Positions 9,607-17,352 of a stretch of 44,622 bases of DNA are shown in pieces (the stretch's first letter is position 1; each line of letters opens with the position of its first letter). The DNA comes from an uncultured Chthoniobacterales bacterium (GTDB taxonomy: Bacteria > Verrucomicrobiota > Verrucomicrobiia > Chthoniobacterales > UBA10450). Below the pieces are notes generated by a model, which saw only the letters and a program-made list of their open reading frames with translations, did no database searches and was not told the origin of the DNA. Made by a program: the position numbers and the translations under genes. The stretch spans positions 1 to 44,622 of the forward strand of contig CADCTA010000054.1 in NCBI GenBank assembly GCA_902805675.1. The letters are read 5' to 3'.

Positions 9607-9746
9607 CTGGGGAGCACGGGGTTTCACCCGTTTGGTTCGGCGATTCTCGCCGAACCTCTTCGGGCGAAGCGGTAGATATGCGCCGTTTCGAAATCCGCGC
9701 TGAATGGCATTCAGCGCCAGACGGGTTGGCAACCCGTGCTCCCCAG
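9607..9746. repeat. BIME-like pair of inverted GGAG-type REP hairpins
   Basis: The 14-mer ctggggagcacggg (9607-9620) recurs in exact inverted form at 9733-9746. Each end has the tetranucleotide GGAG followed by a hairpin: ACGGG/CCCGT at 9616-9631 and ACGGGTT/AACCCGT at 9721-9737. Two further perfect hairpins lie inside: 9-bp GGTTCGGCG/CGCCGAACC (9634-9656) and 8-bp GCGCTGAA/TTCAGCGC (9697-9717). It fills the gap between convergent otsAB and cphB and could also act as a bidirectional terminator. Confidence 0.8.
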
Positions 9747-9780
9747 ATGGCGACGAATCGGCTGCGACTATGCGCGCGCG

Positions 9781-10710
9781 TCAGTCCGACTTCGCTGCCG
9801 CTTCCAGCGTGCGAATATGCTCGATCGCGCCGAAGCTCGTCGGCCGGCGCGTCGTCAGGTCAAACGCGTCGCCCTCCGTCAGCACGTGCAGCTTGAGATC
9901 ATAGACGGCGAGTGTTTTCTCGGCGTCGGATTCGTTCACGTTCGAGTAGCTGATGTAGCGCCCGTCGATCGCGTAGACCGCGCCCGCGCCGACGACATAA
10001 AAGCTCTCCGCCATGTCGATCACGACGGCCGTGTTCTCGTCGATCCCCAGCCCGAGCGTCTTCGGATTCTGACTCACTGCGCCCATCAAGCGCCCCATCC
10101 GGCCGCGCTCGGCGAAATGCTGGTCGATGATCATGTCGCGGATGAAGCCGAGACCCGGCGCCATCTGCACCGAATCGCCGAGCCGTGGCGATGTGCGCGA
10201 CGTGCCACCCACCAGCATTGTCCCGCAAACCACCGAAGCGCCAGCCGACGTGCCGGCAATCACACCGCCGGCGGAATAGATCTCGCGGATGCGGTTGAAG
10301 ACGGGCGTGTCGCCGATCTGGCTGGTGATCCGCAATTGATCGCCGCCGGTGAAGAACACGGCGGTCGCGTCATCGAGTACGCTGACGACCTTCTTGTCCT
10401 TCGCATCGGAGCGGCTCCTGATTTCGAGGTTCTCGACTGTGCGCACTCCGAGTTTGCGGAACACCTCGTCGTATTCCTCGAAGAGCCCGTCCGGGTCTGA
10501 AGACGCGACCGCCGTCACGACCAGCTTGCCCGTGCCGACATGCCGCGCCACTTCGCGCAATACCAGCGCGTCGCCCACCTTGTCCTCGCGCCCGCCGATC
10601 ACGATCAGCGTCGGCCGCGTCTTGCTGACGGAGCGCGGCAACGCGGTGCGCTTGCGCGTCGCGTGGCCATTTTTGCTGTGTCCGTTTTTCGAGTTCCCGT
10701 TGCGTCGCAT
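9781..10710 (-). CDS. cphB: Cyanophycinase
   Basis: 309 residues, ATG at 10710. Peptidase family S51: IVIGGREDK near residues 36-44, FFTGGDQLRI near 119-128, the nucleophile motif GTSAGAS at 153-159 (Ser155) and DQHF at 196-199. The enzyme is a serine exopeptidase that cuts the cyanophycin granule polypeptide into beta-Asp-Arg dipeptides. The first 30 residues are a basic Asn/Gly/Lys-rich tail (NGNSKNGHSKNGH) not needed by the family; what it does is unknown. It starts 8 bases after the stop of the isoaspartyl peptidase gene, so the two are co-transcribed and cover consecutive steps of cyanophycin breakdown. Confidence 0.95.
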   Translation of the reverse strand: MRRNGNSKNGHSKNGHATRKRTALPRSVSKTRPTLIVIGGREDKVGDALVLREVARHVGTGKLVVTAVASSDPDGLFEEYDEVFRKLGVRTVENLEIRSRSDAKDKKVVSVLDDATAVFFTGGDQLRITSQIGDTPVFNRIREIYSAGGVIAGTSAGASVVCGTMLVGGTSRTSPRLGDSVQMAPGLGFIRDMIIDQHFAERGRMGRLMGAVSQNPKTLGLGIDENTAVVIDMAESFYVVGAGAVYAIDGRYISYSNVNESDAEKTLAVYDLKLHVLTEGDAFDLTTRRPTSFGAIEHIRTLEAAAKSD

Positions 10711-10718
10711 GATTCCCC

Positions 10719-11597
10719 TCAGTGCTCCTTCTTAACGGAAGCGGCTGCCGAGGCCATTTCGGATGTGCGCCAGCCGGTCGGCATGTGTGAAGTGTTGTGC
10801 GCCTGGCCGAGTTGCCCGTGGCGATCGATCGCGATGCAACCCGCTTCGCCGCCGACTCGCCGCTCCATCGCCGCGATCGCCTCCTCGGAGGCGCGGTCGG
10901 CATCGATGCCATTGCACATCGAGTTCGTGATGCGGTGCGCGAGAGCCATACGCATGATCATCTCGCCGTCGCCGGTCATGGAGACGGCGCCGGCAGAATT
11001 GTCGGCATATAACCCAAGCCCGACGAGCGGCGAATCACCGATGCGACCCGGCCGCTTGTGCATCAATCCACCCGTCGAAGTGCCGGCCGCGAAAACACCG
11101 CGCGAGTCCATCGCGACCGCGCCGACGGTGTCCGAGCCGCGCGTCTTCTTCGAGGCTTCCCATTCGCGGCGCTGCTCCTCGTCGATGAGTTCGGTAGGGT
11201 CGCAGAGCTCCACGCCACTCTGCTCCGCGAAACGCCGCGCACCTTCGCCGCTGAGGAGCACGTGCTCAGTTTCCATTACTTTGCGGGCGGCGGAAATCGG
11301 GTGCCGCACACCCCGTATCGAAGCCACCGCGCCGGCGGCGAGCTTTTCGCCTTCCATGATCGCCGCGTCGTTCTCGACTTCGCCGTCAGCGTTCAACGCG
11401 GAGCCGTAGCCTGCATTGAAGACGGGATCGTCTTCGAGCACGCGGATCGCGGCTTCGACCGCATCGAGCGCGGAGCCGCCTTTCTCCAGAATTGCCGCGC
11501 CTGCATCCGCTGCTGCGCCGCATGCGCGATCACTCGCGTCGATTTTGTCGTCAGCCACCGGATGTGCGCCGCCGTGAACGATGATTGCCCAAGCCAT
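10719..11597 (-). CDS. iaaA: Isoaspartyl peptidase / plant-type L-asparaginase
   Basis: 292 residues, Ntn-hydrolase family T2. Visible marks are IVHGGA near the N-terminus, NAGYGSALN near residues 61-69, the autocleavage site SDTVGAVAMD with Thr157 as the new N-terminal nucleophile, and RPGRIGDSPLVG near 182-193. The protein is expected to self-cleave into alpha and beta chains and to split isoaspartyl dipeptides. Because cphB follows after 8 bases and cphA lies upstream, its natural substrate here is probably beta-Asp-Arg, releasing Asp and Arg. Promoter not identified; the 5' leader runs back into a family A repeat that ends at 11801. Confidence 0.93.
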   Translation of the reverse strand: MAWAIIVHGGAHPVADDKIDASDRACGAAADAGAAILEKGGSALDAVEAAIRVLEDDPVFNAGYGSALNADGEVENDAAIMEGEKLAAGAVASIRGVRHPISAARKVMETEHVLLSGEGARRFAEQSGVELCDPTELIDEEQRREWEASKKTRGSDTVGAVAMDSRGVFAAGTSTGGLMHKRPGRIGDSPLVGLGLYADNSAGAVSMTGDGEMIMRMALAHRITNSMCNGIDADRASEEAIAAMERRVGGEAGCIAIDRHGQLGQAHNTSHMPTGWRTSEMASAAASVKKEH

Positions 11598-11641
11598 ACC
11601 CGCTAATCACCCGGCGTCACCCGCAGCGCAACCACCACACT

Positions 11642-11801
11642 GCGGTCATCCTGAGCCGCGTAGACGGCGAAGGACCTCGCGCTCGGAGTTTGTGCATTGG
11701 CACACCTGAAGCCTTCGGCCGAAGCGAGCGTTCGGTTCGCATACATTCTCATCCGCTGGCGTGAGGTCCTTCGGCGCGCTTCGCCAGCCTCAGGATGACC
11801 G
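11642..11801. repeat. Family A fold-back element, copy 1
   Basis: The left arm (11642-11681) begins gcggtcatcctgagccgcg and runs through gacggcgaaggacctcgcg; an inverted, more diverged right arm (from 11761, gtgaggtccttcgg, to caggatgacc at ~11800) closes it. The ~80-base middle is not shared with other copies. The right arm overlaps the last codons of cphA and supplies its TGA. Confidence 0.85.
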
Positions 11802-14570
11802 TGCTTCTGATTTGTGGCCGTTGAAGGACGTGATCTGCTGCCAGACATCGTTAATCAAGTCGGCGAAGATGACGACGAGATCGCGCGGCTGTGCCATGCG
11901 CATCGCGGCCTCCACCGCTTCGGGCTCCGGCAGCACGAGGGTGATGTTGCTTTCGGACAAACCGCCGCGCATCGCCCCTTCGCGGATCAGCCCAGCGGAT
12001 TCGCCTGAGGGACGGCCGCGCAGGTTCTCGTCCTGTTTCACGATGAGATGGTCCACCATCCCCCCCGCGAGCTGACCGAGCTCGATGATGTCTTCGTCGC
12101 GCCGATCGCCGGTGCCGCCGAGCACGCCGATGACGCGTTTGTAGCGCGTGCGCATCTGCTTGAGCATCGCGGCCATGTTGCCGAGCGCGTCGGGATTGTG
12201 GCCGTAATCCATGATGACGCGGAACGGATGCTCGTCGTAGACGTTCAGGCGTCCCGGGTTCTGGAAGAAGCTGGTCGAGAAGGAACCGAGCGCCTGGCGG
12301 ATCGTTTCCACGCGCATCTTCATCGCGTGGCCAACCGCCGCAGCTGCAAGCGCGTTGTAGACGTTGAACCGCGCCTGCCCTCCGAATGTCGCCGGGATGT
12401 CGTGCGTCCACATCAGCGGGATGTATTGGTCACCGTGGTAGATCGCGATCATCTCGCCTTTTACGCCCGGCTGTGTGACCACCGCGCAGCCGCCTTTCGC
12501 GATGTGCGGACCGAGGCGCTCCGCGCCGCCATCTGCGCCGCTGGCAGAGAAGTAAATGATCTCGCCCTCAGCGACGTCGCGCATCGCCCAGGTCAGCGGA
12601 TCGTCGGCGTTGAGAATGCTGAAGCCGTCATCGCGCACCACTTCCACGATGAGCTGCTTCACGCGCGCGAGCTCCTCGAGTGAGTTAATCCCGCGCAAGC
12701 CGAGGTGATCGGCGCGCACGTTTAAAACCGCGCCGATGTCACAGCGATCGAAGCCCAGCCCTTCGCGCAAGATCCCGCCGCGCGCGGTCTCCAGCACGGC
12801 CGCACCGATGGTCGGGTCTTTCAGCACCATCCGCGCGCTCCACGGGCCGGTCGTGTCGCCAGCCTTGTAGAGTTCGCCGTTGATATAGATGCCGTCAGTT
12901 GTCGTTAGGCCGACGCACTTGCCGTCGAGCTGCAGCATGTGCGCCACCATCCGGGAGGTGGTCGTCTTGCCGTTCGTGCCGGTGATCGCGATGACCGGGA
13001 TGCGCGCCGGTTCCGGCTCGGGGAAGAGCATGTCGATCACCGGACGCGCGACATTGCGCGGTGTCCCTTCCGATGGCTGCAAATGCATGCGGAATCCGGG
13101 CCCCGCATTCACCTCCACGATGCCGCCGCCGACTTCTTCGAGCGGCTTCGTGATGTCGGGTGCGATGATGTCGATGCCCGCGATGTCGAGCCCGATAATA
13201 CGTGCCGCGCGGCGAGCGATCTCGCTATTGGTGTAATGGATCTCCGCGGTGCGATCGATCGCGGTGCCGCCGGTCGAGATGTTCGCGGTGGAGCGGAGGT
13301 GAAACACCTGCCCTGCCGGCAACACAGTATTCACCGTAAAACCGGCTTGCTGCAGCAGGCGCTCCGCCTGCTGATTGATCGTGATGCGAGTGAGCACCTT
13401 CTCGTGCCCGAGGCCGCGCCGCGGATCGCGGTTCACGATCTCGACGAGCTCCGCGATCGTATGCACGCCGTCGCCGACAACATGCGCCGGGACGCGCTCC
13501 GCGGCGGCCACGACTTTATCGTTGATGACGAGAACGCGGTAGTCCTTGCCGGCCAGGAACTGCTCCACGAGCACGTACTTCGTGTAGTTCGCCGCTTGCT
13601 CGTAGCCCCAGCGCACCTCGTCGAGACTGTTGAGGTTCAACGAAACACCGCGCCCGTGGCTTACATCGAGCGGCTTCGTGACGAGCGGAAATCCGAGCCG
13701 CTCCGCCGCGGCGACAGCTTCATCGACGTTGCGAACGAGGACGTTCTTCGGCACCGGCAAGCCGACATCGCCCAGCAGGCGAACCGTCAGCTCTTTGTCG
13801 CTCGCCATCTCGACCGCGATGTTCGAGGTCAGCGGCGTCGTGCTCGCGACGATATGCTTCTGGTGTTTGCCGTAGCTCAGCTGCACCAGGCTCTGGTCGT
13901 TCAACCGCAAGGCCGGGATGCCGCGCCGCGCCGCTTCGTCGACGATCGACTGCGTCGTCGGCCCGAGCGCCATGTCCTGCGCGGCGCTGATGAGCTCCGT
14001 CAGCTCGCTCTGAAAATCGAAAGGCTTCGAGCCGTCGAAGCCGGTCATCTCCACCGGGATCAATCGATCGAGCCGCTCGACTCCGCGGAGATGTTCCGGC
14101 AGGAGCGAGTCAACGAGCCGAAGCGCCAGATGCGCCGCAAGAAACCCGATCTGCTCTTCACCGTAGGAGTAGACGACGTAATACTCGCCTTCCTTTTCGC
14201 CCGTGCTGCGGGTCTTGCCGTACGAAACCGGAGTGCCTGCGAGGCATTGCAGCTCAATCGCAATGTGCTCCGTCACATGGCCGATCCACGTACCTTCCTG
14301 CAGGCGCTTGATGAAACCGCCGCGTTCACCGTACGAGCAGGTGTGTTCGTCGAGCGTCGGGATGATCTCGATCAGCCTCTCGGTAAAGTCGCCGAGTTTC
14401 GAAGTCGGATATTCTTCCAGCTCGCCGAGATCGAGCGTCATCCGGATGACGCGGCGATAGGCGTAGATGCTCGGGCCGCGGAATGCGCGCGCCTCGACCA
14501 CACGCATCTTGCCTGCTGGTGCGGACGAAGTCTGCTGGGCGGCTGGTTTTTCCATAGCTTCAACGCTCAT
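11790..14570 (-). CDS. cphA: Cyanophycin synthetase
   Basis: 926 residues from ATG 14570 (MSVEAMEKP). Two later Met codons (14555, 14507) are possible; a frame open to 14648 is unlikely because it runs into a repeat. Three regions are seen: an N-terminal domain (~20-200, RVVEARAFRGPSIYAYR), an ATP-grasp domain (~230-480, MASDKELTVRLL, VTKPLDVSHGRGV, EVNAGPGFRMH) and a Mur-ligase-like domain with P-loop GTNGKTTT near residue 530 and DYGHNPDALG near 788. The enzyme builds multi-L-arginyl-poly-L-aspartate from Asp and Arg with ATP, as cytoplasmic nitrogen-storage granules; length and both ATP sites fit CphA1. The last residues EARSS and the TGA are encoded by the arm of a family A repeat, and another copy lies just upstream of the start. 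Confidence 0.95.
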   Translation of the reverse strand: MSVEAMEKPAAQQTSSAPAGKMRVVEARAFRGPSIYAYRRVIRMTLDLGELEEYPTSKLGDFTERLIEIIPTLDEHTCSYGERGGFIKRLQEGTWIGHVTEHIAIELQCLAGTPVSYGKTRSTGEKEGEYYVVYSYGEEQIGFLAAHLALRLVDSLLPEHLRGVERLDRLIPVEMTGFDGSKPFDFQSELTELISAAQDMALGPTTQSIVDEAARRGIPALRLNDQSLVQLSYGKHQKHIVASTTPLTSNIAVEMASDKELTVRLLGDVGLPVPKNVLVRNVDEAVAAAERLGFPLVTKPLDVSHGRGVSLNLNSLDEVRWGYEQAANYTKYVLVEQFLAGKDYRVLVINDKVVAAAERVPAHVVGDGVHTIAELVEIVNRDPRRGLGHEKVLTRITINQQAERLLQQAGFTVNTVLPAGQVFHLRSTANISTGGTAIDRTAEIHYTNSEIARRAARIIGLDIAGIDIIAPDITKPLEEVGGGIVEVNAGPGFRMHLQPSEGTPRNVARPVIDMLFPEPEPARIPVIAITGTNGKTTTSRMVAHMLQLDGKCVGLTTTDGIYINGELYKAGDTTGPWSARMVLKDPTIGAAVLETARGGILREGLGFDRCDIGAVLNVRADHLGLRGINSLEELARVKQLIVEVVRDDGFSILNADDPLTWAMRDVAEGEIIYFSASGADGGAERLGPHIAKGGCAVVTQPGVKGEMIAIYHGDQYIPLMWTHDIPATFGGQARFNVYNALAAAAVGHAMKMRVETIRQALGSFSTSFFQNPGRLNVYDEHPFRVIMDYGHNPDALGNMAAMLKQMRTRYKRVIGVLGGTGDRRDEDIIELGQLAGGMVDHLIVKQDENLRGRPSGESAGLIREGAMRGGLSESNITLVLPEPEAVEAAMRMAQPRDLVVIFADLINDVWQQITSFNGHKSEARSS

Positions 14571-14640
14571 ATTGTGAGTTCGCGCCGCGCAAGGCTTTCC
14601 GCCGTAGGCAAATGCTCCACAAGTGCGACGCGTGATGCGC

Positions 14641-14804
14641 GCGGTCATCCTGAGCCGCGAAGACGGCGAAGGACCTCACGCCGGCCGGCACGCTTCGACC
14701 GTCCGACTGCACAAGCCAAGCACCTAGCCTGAGGTCACATTCGACATCGCTACGCTCCTCTCAGGGCAGGCTCTTCGACGCTCCGCCGCCTCAGGATGAC
14801 CGCG
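14641..14804. repeat. Family A fold-back element, copy 2
   Basis: The left arm 14641-14680 (gcggtcatcctgagccgcga, then gacggcgaaggacctcacg) is near identical to the other copies. The right arm (to ctcaggatgaccgcg at 14804) is diverged in its inner half. It separates the DUF488 gene from cphA; its outer edge encodes the last residues RSS and the stop of the DUF488 gene. Confidence 0.8.
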
Positions 14805-15357
14805 TGAACAGATCGACGTCCTTCGTGTAGCTCAACGTGCCATTCACGATCGTGGCGGCAGAAGTCCAGGGGTGCGGCTCCGCCTTCTTCGCATCGAAGA
14901 TGTGCATGACTTCCACGCCGCGCGCCTTCAGGTAATCCGACACCAGCCCGCGATGGCAACGCCACCAGACAGCTTCCGCGCACATCATTGCCGCCGGCCC
15001 GATTGAGGCGGATGACGCAAGCAGGCGCTCGATGCCGGCGTGGAAGTCGGCGCTCTCCATATGATCGGCATAGCCGCGGAAGGCATCGTTCCGCCACGCG
15101 GTATGCGGTGAATCTGGCCGCGGCCTGCGCCTTCCGCCAAGCTCGCGGAAGTGTTCATACGCGATGCCACCAGCCGTTAACGAGGTGGCAAGCGCGTCGC
15201 TGTTAAAATGCGGATAGCGCTTCGAGCCCGGCAGCAGCCGCACGTCGGCGACGAGCTTGATCCCGTGCGCGGTAAGCGCTGCGACGAAGTCCTCGATGCT
15301 GCGCGTCGAGTGGCCGATCGTCCAAACCCGAGCGACTGAGCTGAAACTGCTGGTCAT
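14791..15357 (-). CDS. DUF488 family protein
   Basis: 188 residues from ATG 15357 (MTSSFSSVARVWTIGHST). An upstream Met at 15384 is possible, but a longer start would overlap the divergent channel gene. Family marks: TIGHSTRSIEDF, VADVRLLPGSKRYPHF, LGGRRR, MCAEAVWWRCHRGLVSDYL and HIFD. DUF488 proteins are small cytosolic proteins of unknown activity; the conserved Cys/His cluster (MCAE...RCHR) looks like a metal or catalytic site. The C-terminus TRSS and TGA come from the arm of family A copy 2, so the original C-terminus may have been replaced. Confidence 0.85.
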   Translation of the reverse strand: MTSSFSSVARVWTIGHSTRSIEDFVAALTAHGIKLVADVRLLPGSKRYPHFNSDALATSLTAGGIAYEHFRELGGRRRPRPDSPHTAWRNDAFRGYADHMESADFHAGIERLLASSASIGPAAMMCAEAVWWRCHRGLVSDYLKARGVEVMHIFDAKKAEPHPWTSAATIVNGTLSYTKDVDLFTRSS

Positions 15358-15444
15358 GCGAGTTCGAACTTCATAACACCGCATGCCGCGCCGTGCAGCC
15401 GATGAGGGTGATCTCACTGCTCGCGATCCGTCGCTCCGCCATTC

Positions 15445-16191
15445 ATGCCGCGCCTGAACCAAGCTGAAGCCGCCGAGCGTCTCACGCCCCTCCAGATCGC
15501 GACGTTATTTCTCTCGATCTATGTGCTCGTCGTGCTGGTCGTCCAGGCCGTTTTCCGAGTCTCGCCAGAGACAGAAGCGATGCTCGAGCGCATCGACTTC
15601 TTCGTCTGCCTCGTGTTCCTCGGCGACTTCTTTGTGCGGCTGTGGCGCGCGCCGTCCAAGCCGGCTTTCCTCAAGTGGGGATGGATCGATTTCGTGTCGA
15701 GCATCCCGATGCTCGACGTGCTGCGCGTCGGCCGTGTCGTGCGCATCGTGCGGCTTATCCGGATTCTGCGGGCGTTTCGTTCCAGCAAAAACCTGCTGCG
15801 CTATCTCGTGTCGCAGCGGCAGGGCACGTCGCTGGCGGCGGTGGCGAGTGTCGCCTTTGTGCTCATGATCTTCGCGGCCATCACCGTGCTGCAATTTGAA
15901 ACGCTTCCGGAGTCGAACATCAAGAATGCCGGCGATGCGTTCTGGTGGGCTTTCGTCACCGTGACGACAGTCGGCTACGGCGATAAATTTCCGATCACGA
16001 CTGAAGGGCGAGTCGTCGCCTGCATTCTGATGGCCGCGGGTGTCGGACTGTTCGGATCGCTGACTGGGTTCGTGGCGACGCTCTTCGTGAAGCCCGGCGC
16101 GGAGCAGGAGAAGTCCGAACTGAACGAGTTAACGGTGGAAGTGCGGAAGCTGCGCGAGAAAGTCGAGGCGCTCGAAGCGAAGCTTCCGTGA
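15445..16191 (+). CDS. Voltage-gated-type potassium channel
   Basis: 248 residues from ATG 15445. Six membrane segments are predicted: S1 (~18-37), S2-S3, an S4 helix with arginines every third position (RVVRIVRLIRILRAFR, ~97-112), S5 (~130-150), a pore loop with the K+ selectivity filter TVTTVGYGD (~171-179) and S6 (~190-213). A charged heptad-like helix at the C-terminus (ELTVEVRKLREKVEALEAKL) probably forms a tetrameric coiled coil, as in bacterial Kv channels. Located in the inner membrane; may control membrane potential or K+ leak. It stands divergent from the DUF488 gene and convergent to hflC. Confidence 0.93.
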   Translation: MPRLNQAEAAERLTPLQIATLFLSIYVLVVLVVQAVFRVSPETEAMLERIDFFVCLVFLGDFFVRLWRAPSKPAFLKWGWIDFVSSIPMLDVLRVGRVVRIVRLIRILRAFRSSKNLLRYLVSQRQGTSLAAVASVAFVLMIFAAITVLQFETLPESNIKNAGDAFWWAFVTVTTVGYGDKFPITTEGRVVACILMAAGVGLFGSLTGFVATLFVKPGAEQEKSELNELTVEVRKLREKVEALEAKLP

Positions 16192-16222
16192 GACGTTAGG
16201 TGCAGCAGGACGGCAGCTCGAG

Positions 16223-16329
16223 GTAGGGACGCCGCGCTGCGGCGTCCGATGGGCGTGCCACTTCGACCGGACCTTTGCAGCCGCGTGAGCTTGCCACGCC
16301 GCCCGGACATCGCAGCGCGATGTCCCTAC
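16223..16329. repeat. BIME-like pair of inverted GTAG-type REP hairpins
   Basis: Left REP: GTAG (16223-16226) then a 9-bp stem GGACGCCGC-GCT-GCGGCGTCC (16227-16247). Right REP, on the other strand: stem GGACATCGC-AGC-GCGATGTCC (16305-16325) then CTAC (16326-16329). Read outward-in, both are GTAG plus hairpin, the standard layout of REPs mobilised by RAYT transposases. It fills the gap between two convergent genes, and the CTA of its CTAC is the stop codon of hflC. Confidence 0.88.
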
Positions 16330-17351
16330 CGGCTGGGCGCAGGCGGCACGGTTTCGCTCATCGTTTTCAGGATGCGACCGAGGTCGCTGTTGGTGGAGAT
16401 CACCGCCGTGGTGTCGTTCTGAAATGCGGCGCGCGCTACGCCGAGCGTGCGCTGGAATAGATACAGGTCCTGCGCTGCCGGTGTACCAAAAGCAGCCGTG
16501 TAAATGCGTGCGGCTTCGGCGTCGGCTTCGCCTTCGATGCGGAGCGCGTTGCGGTTCGCGCCGGAGGTGATCGAGGCGACTTCGCTCTCCTTTTGCCCGT
16601 TGATGTTGGCCGCTTCGCCTTTGCCTTCGGAACGGAAACGCGCCGCGATCTGCTGGCGTTCACTCGACATACGGTCGTTGATTTTCACTGCGACCGCCGG
16701 GTTGTATTTGCTGCGCTTGAAGCGCGAGTCGAGCAGCTCGATGCCGAAGTCGGCGATCTTTTCGCGCGCGCGTTCGGTGATCTGCTTCTCGACTTCGCCG
16801 CGACCGAGCGCGATGTCCGGAAGGTTGGTCGGCAGGATGGTGCCGCTTTGCTCGAGCTCCTTATCGCGCAACGGCTCGCGCCCCTTGGTCACGCGGATGA
16901 TCTCAACGAGATCATGGCTTGCGACCGCAGTCCGGGTTTCGCTGATCAGGATGTCGTCGAGGCGCGAGAGGGCGCTGCGTTCGTCGTTCAAGCGGTTGTA
17001 GTAGAGGAGCGGATCGCTGATCCGCCAGCGCGCGAACGAGTCGACGATGATGTAGAGCTTGTCTTTCGTTGGGCACTCGGTCGGCGGGCCTTCCCAGGCG
17101 AGGATGCGGTTGTCGAAGCGGTGAATCTTATCGATGAACGGAACCTTGAACTTCAACCCAGGCGACTGCTCGGTGCGGACCGCTTTGCCGAAACGCGTGA
17201 CGATGACCGTCTCGTATTGATGGACGGTGAAAAGCAGCGCGCCCCATTTCATCGCGGTGAAGAGCACGACGATGCCGATCAGCACCATGATGGGGTGCTG
17301 CAGGATGCGGATCGGCGCGGGCGTGACGTAGGAGTTCGGGTGCATTTCCAT
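16326..17351 (-). CDS. hflC: Membrane protease modulator HflC
   Basis: 341 residues, ATG at 17351. One N-terminal membrane segment (~20-43) is followed by a periplasmic SPFH/band-7 domain (VHQYETVIVTRFGKAVR, PGLKFKVPFIDKIHRFDNRIL) and a helical Ala/Glu-rich region (RSEGKGEAANINGQKE...IEGEADAEAARIY). In known bacteria HflC pairs with HflK in a large cage round the FtsH protease and tunes its action on membrane proteins. The start is one base after the TGA of hflK (TGATATG), so translation is coupled. The TAG stop lies inside a REP tetranucleotide, so the REP insertion may have set the present C-terminus PPAPSR. Confidence 0.93.
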   Translation of the reverse strand: MEMHPNSYVTPAPIRILQHPIMVLIGIVVLFTAMKWGALLFTVHQYETVIVTRFGKAVRTEQSPGLKFKVPFIDKIHRFDNRILAWEGPPTECPTKDKLYIIVDSFARWRISDPLLYYNRLNDERSALSRLDDILISETRTAVASHDLVEIIRVTKGREPLRDKELEQSGTILPTNLPDIALGRGEVEKQITERAREKIADFGIELLDSRFKRSKYNPAVAVKINDRMSSERQQIAARFRSEGKGEAANINGQKESEVASITSGANRNALRIEGEADAEAARIYTAAFGTPAAQDLYLFQRTLGVARAAFQNDTTAVISTNSDLGRILKTMSETVPPAPSR

Positions 17352-17352
17352 A

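Noticed and set aside
9634-9656. 9-bp hairpin as a stand-alone terminator for otsAB
   Set aside because: No real T-tract follows, and it is nested in a larger palindromic REP pair; a termination role is possible but not shown.
14571-14648. Longer N-terminus for CphA starting at 14648
   Set aside because: It runs into the arm of a family A repeat and lacks similarity to the family N-terminus.
12939-14732. 597-codon open frame on the plus strand
   Set aside because: It is antisense to cphA, whose minus-strand translation shows full ATP-grasp and Mur-ligase motifs.
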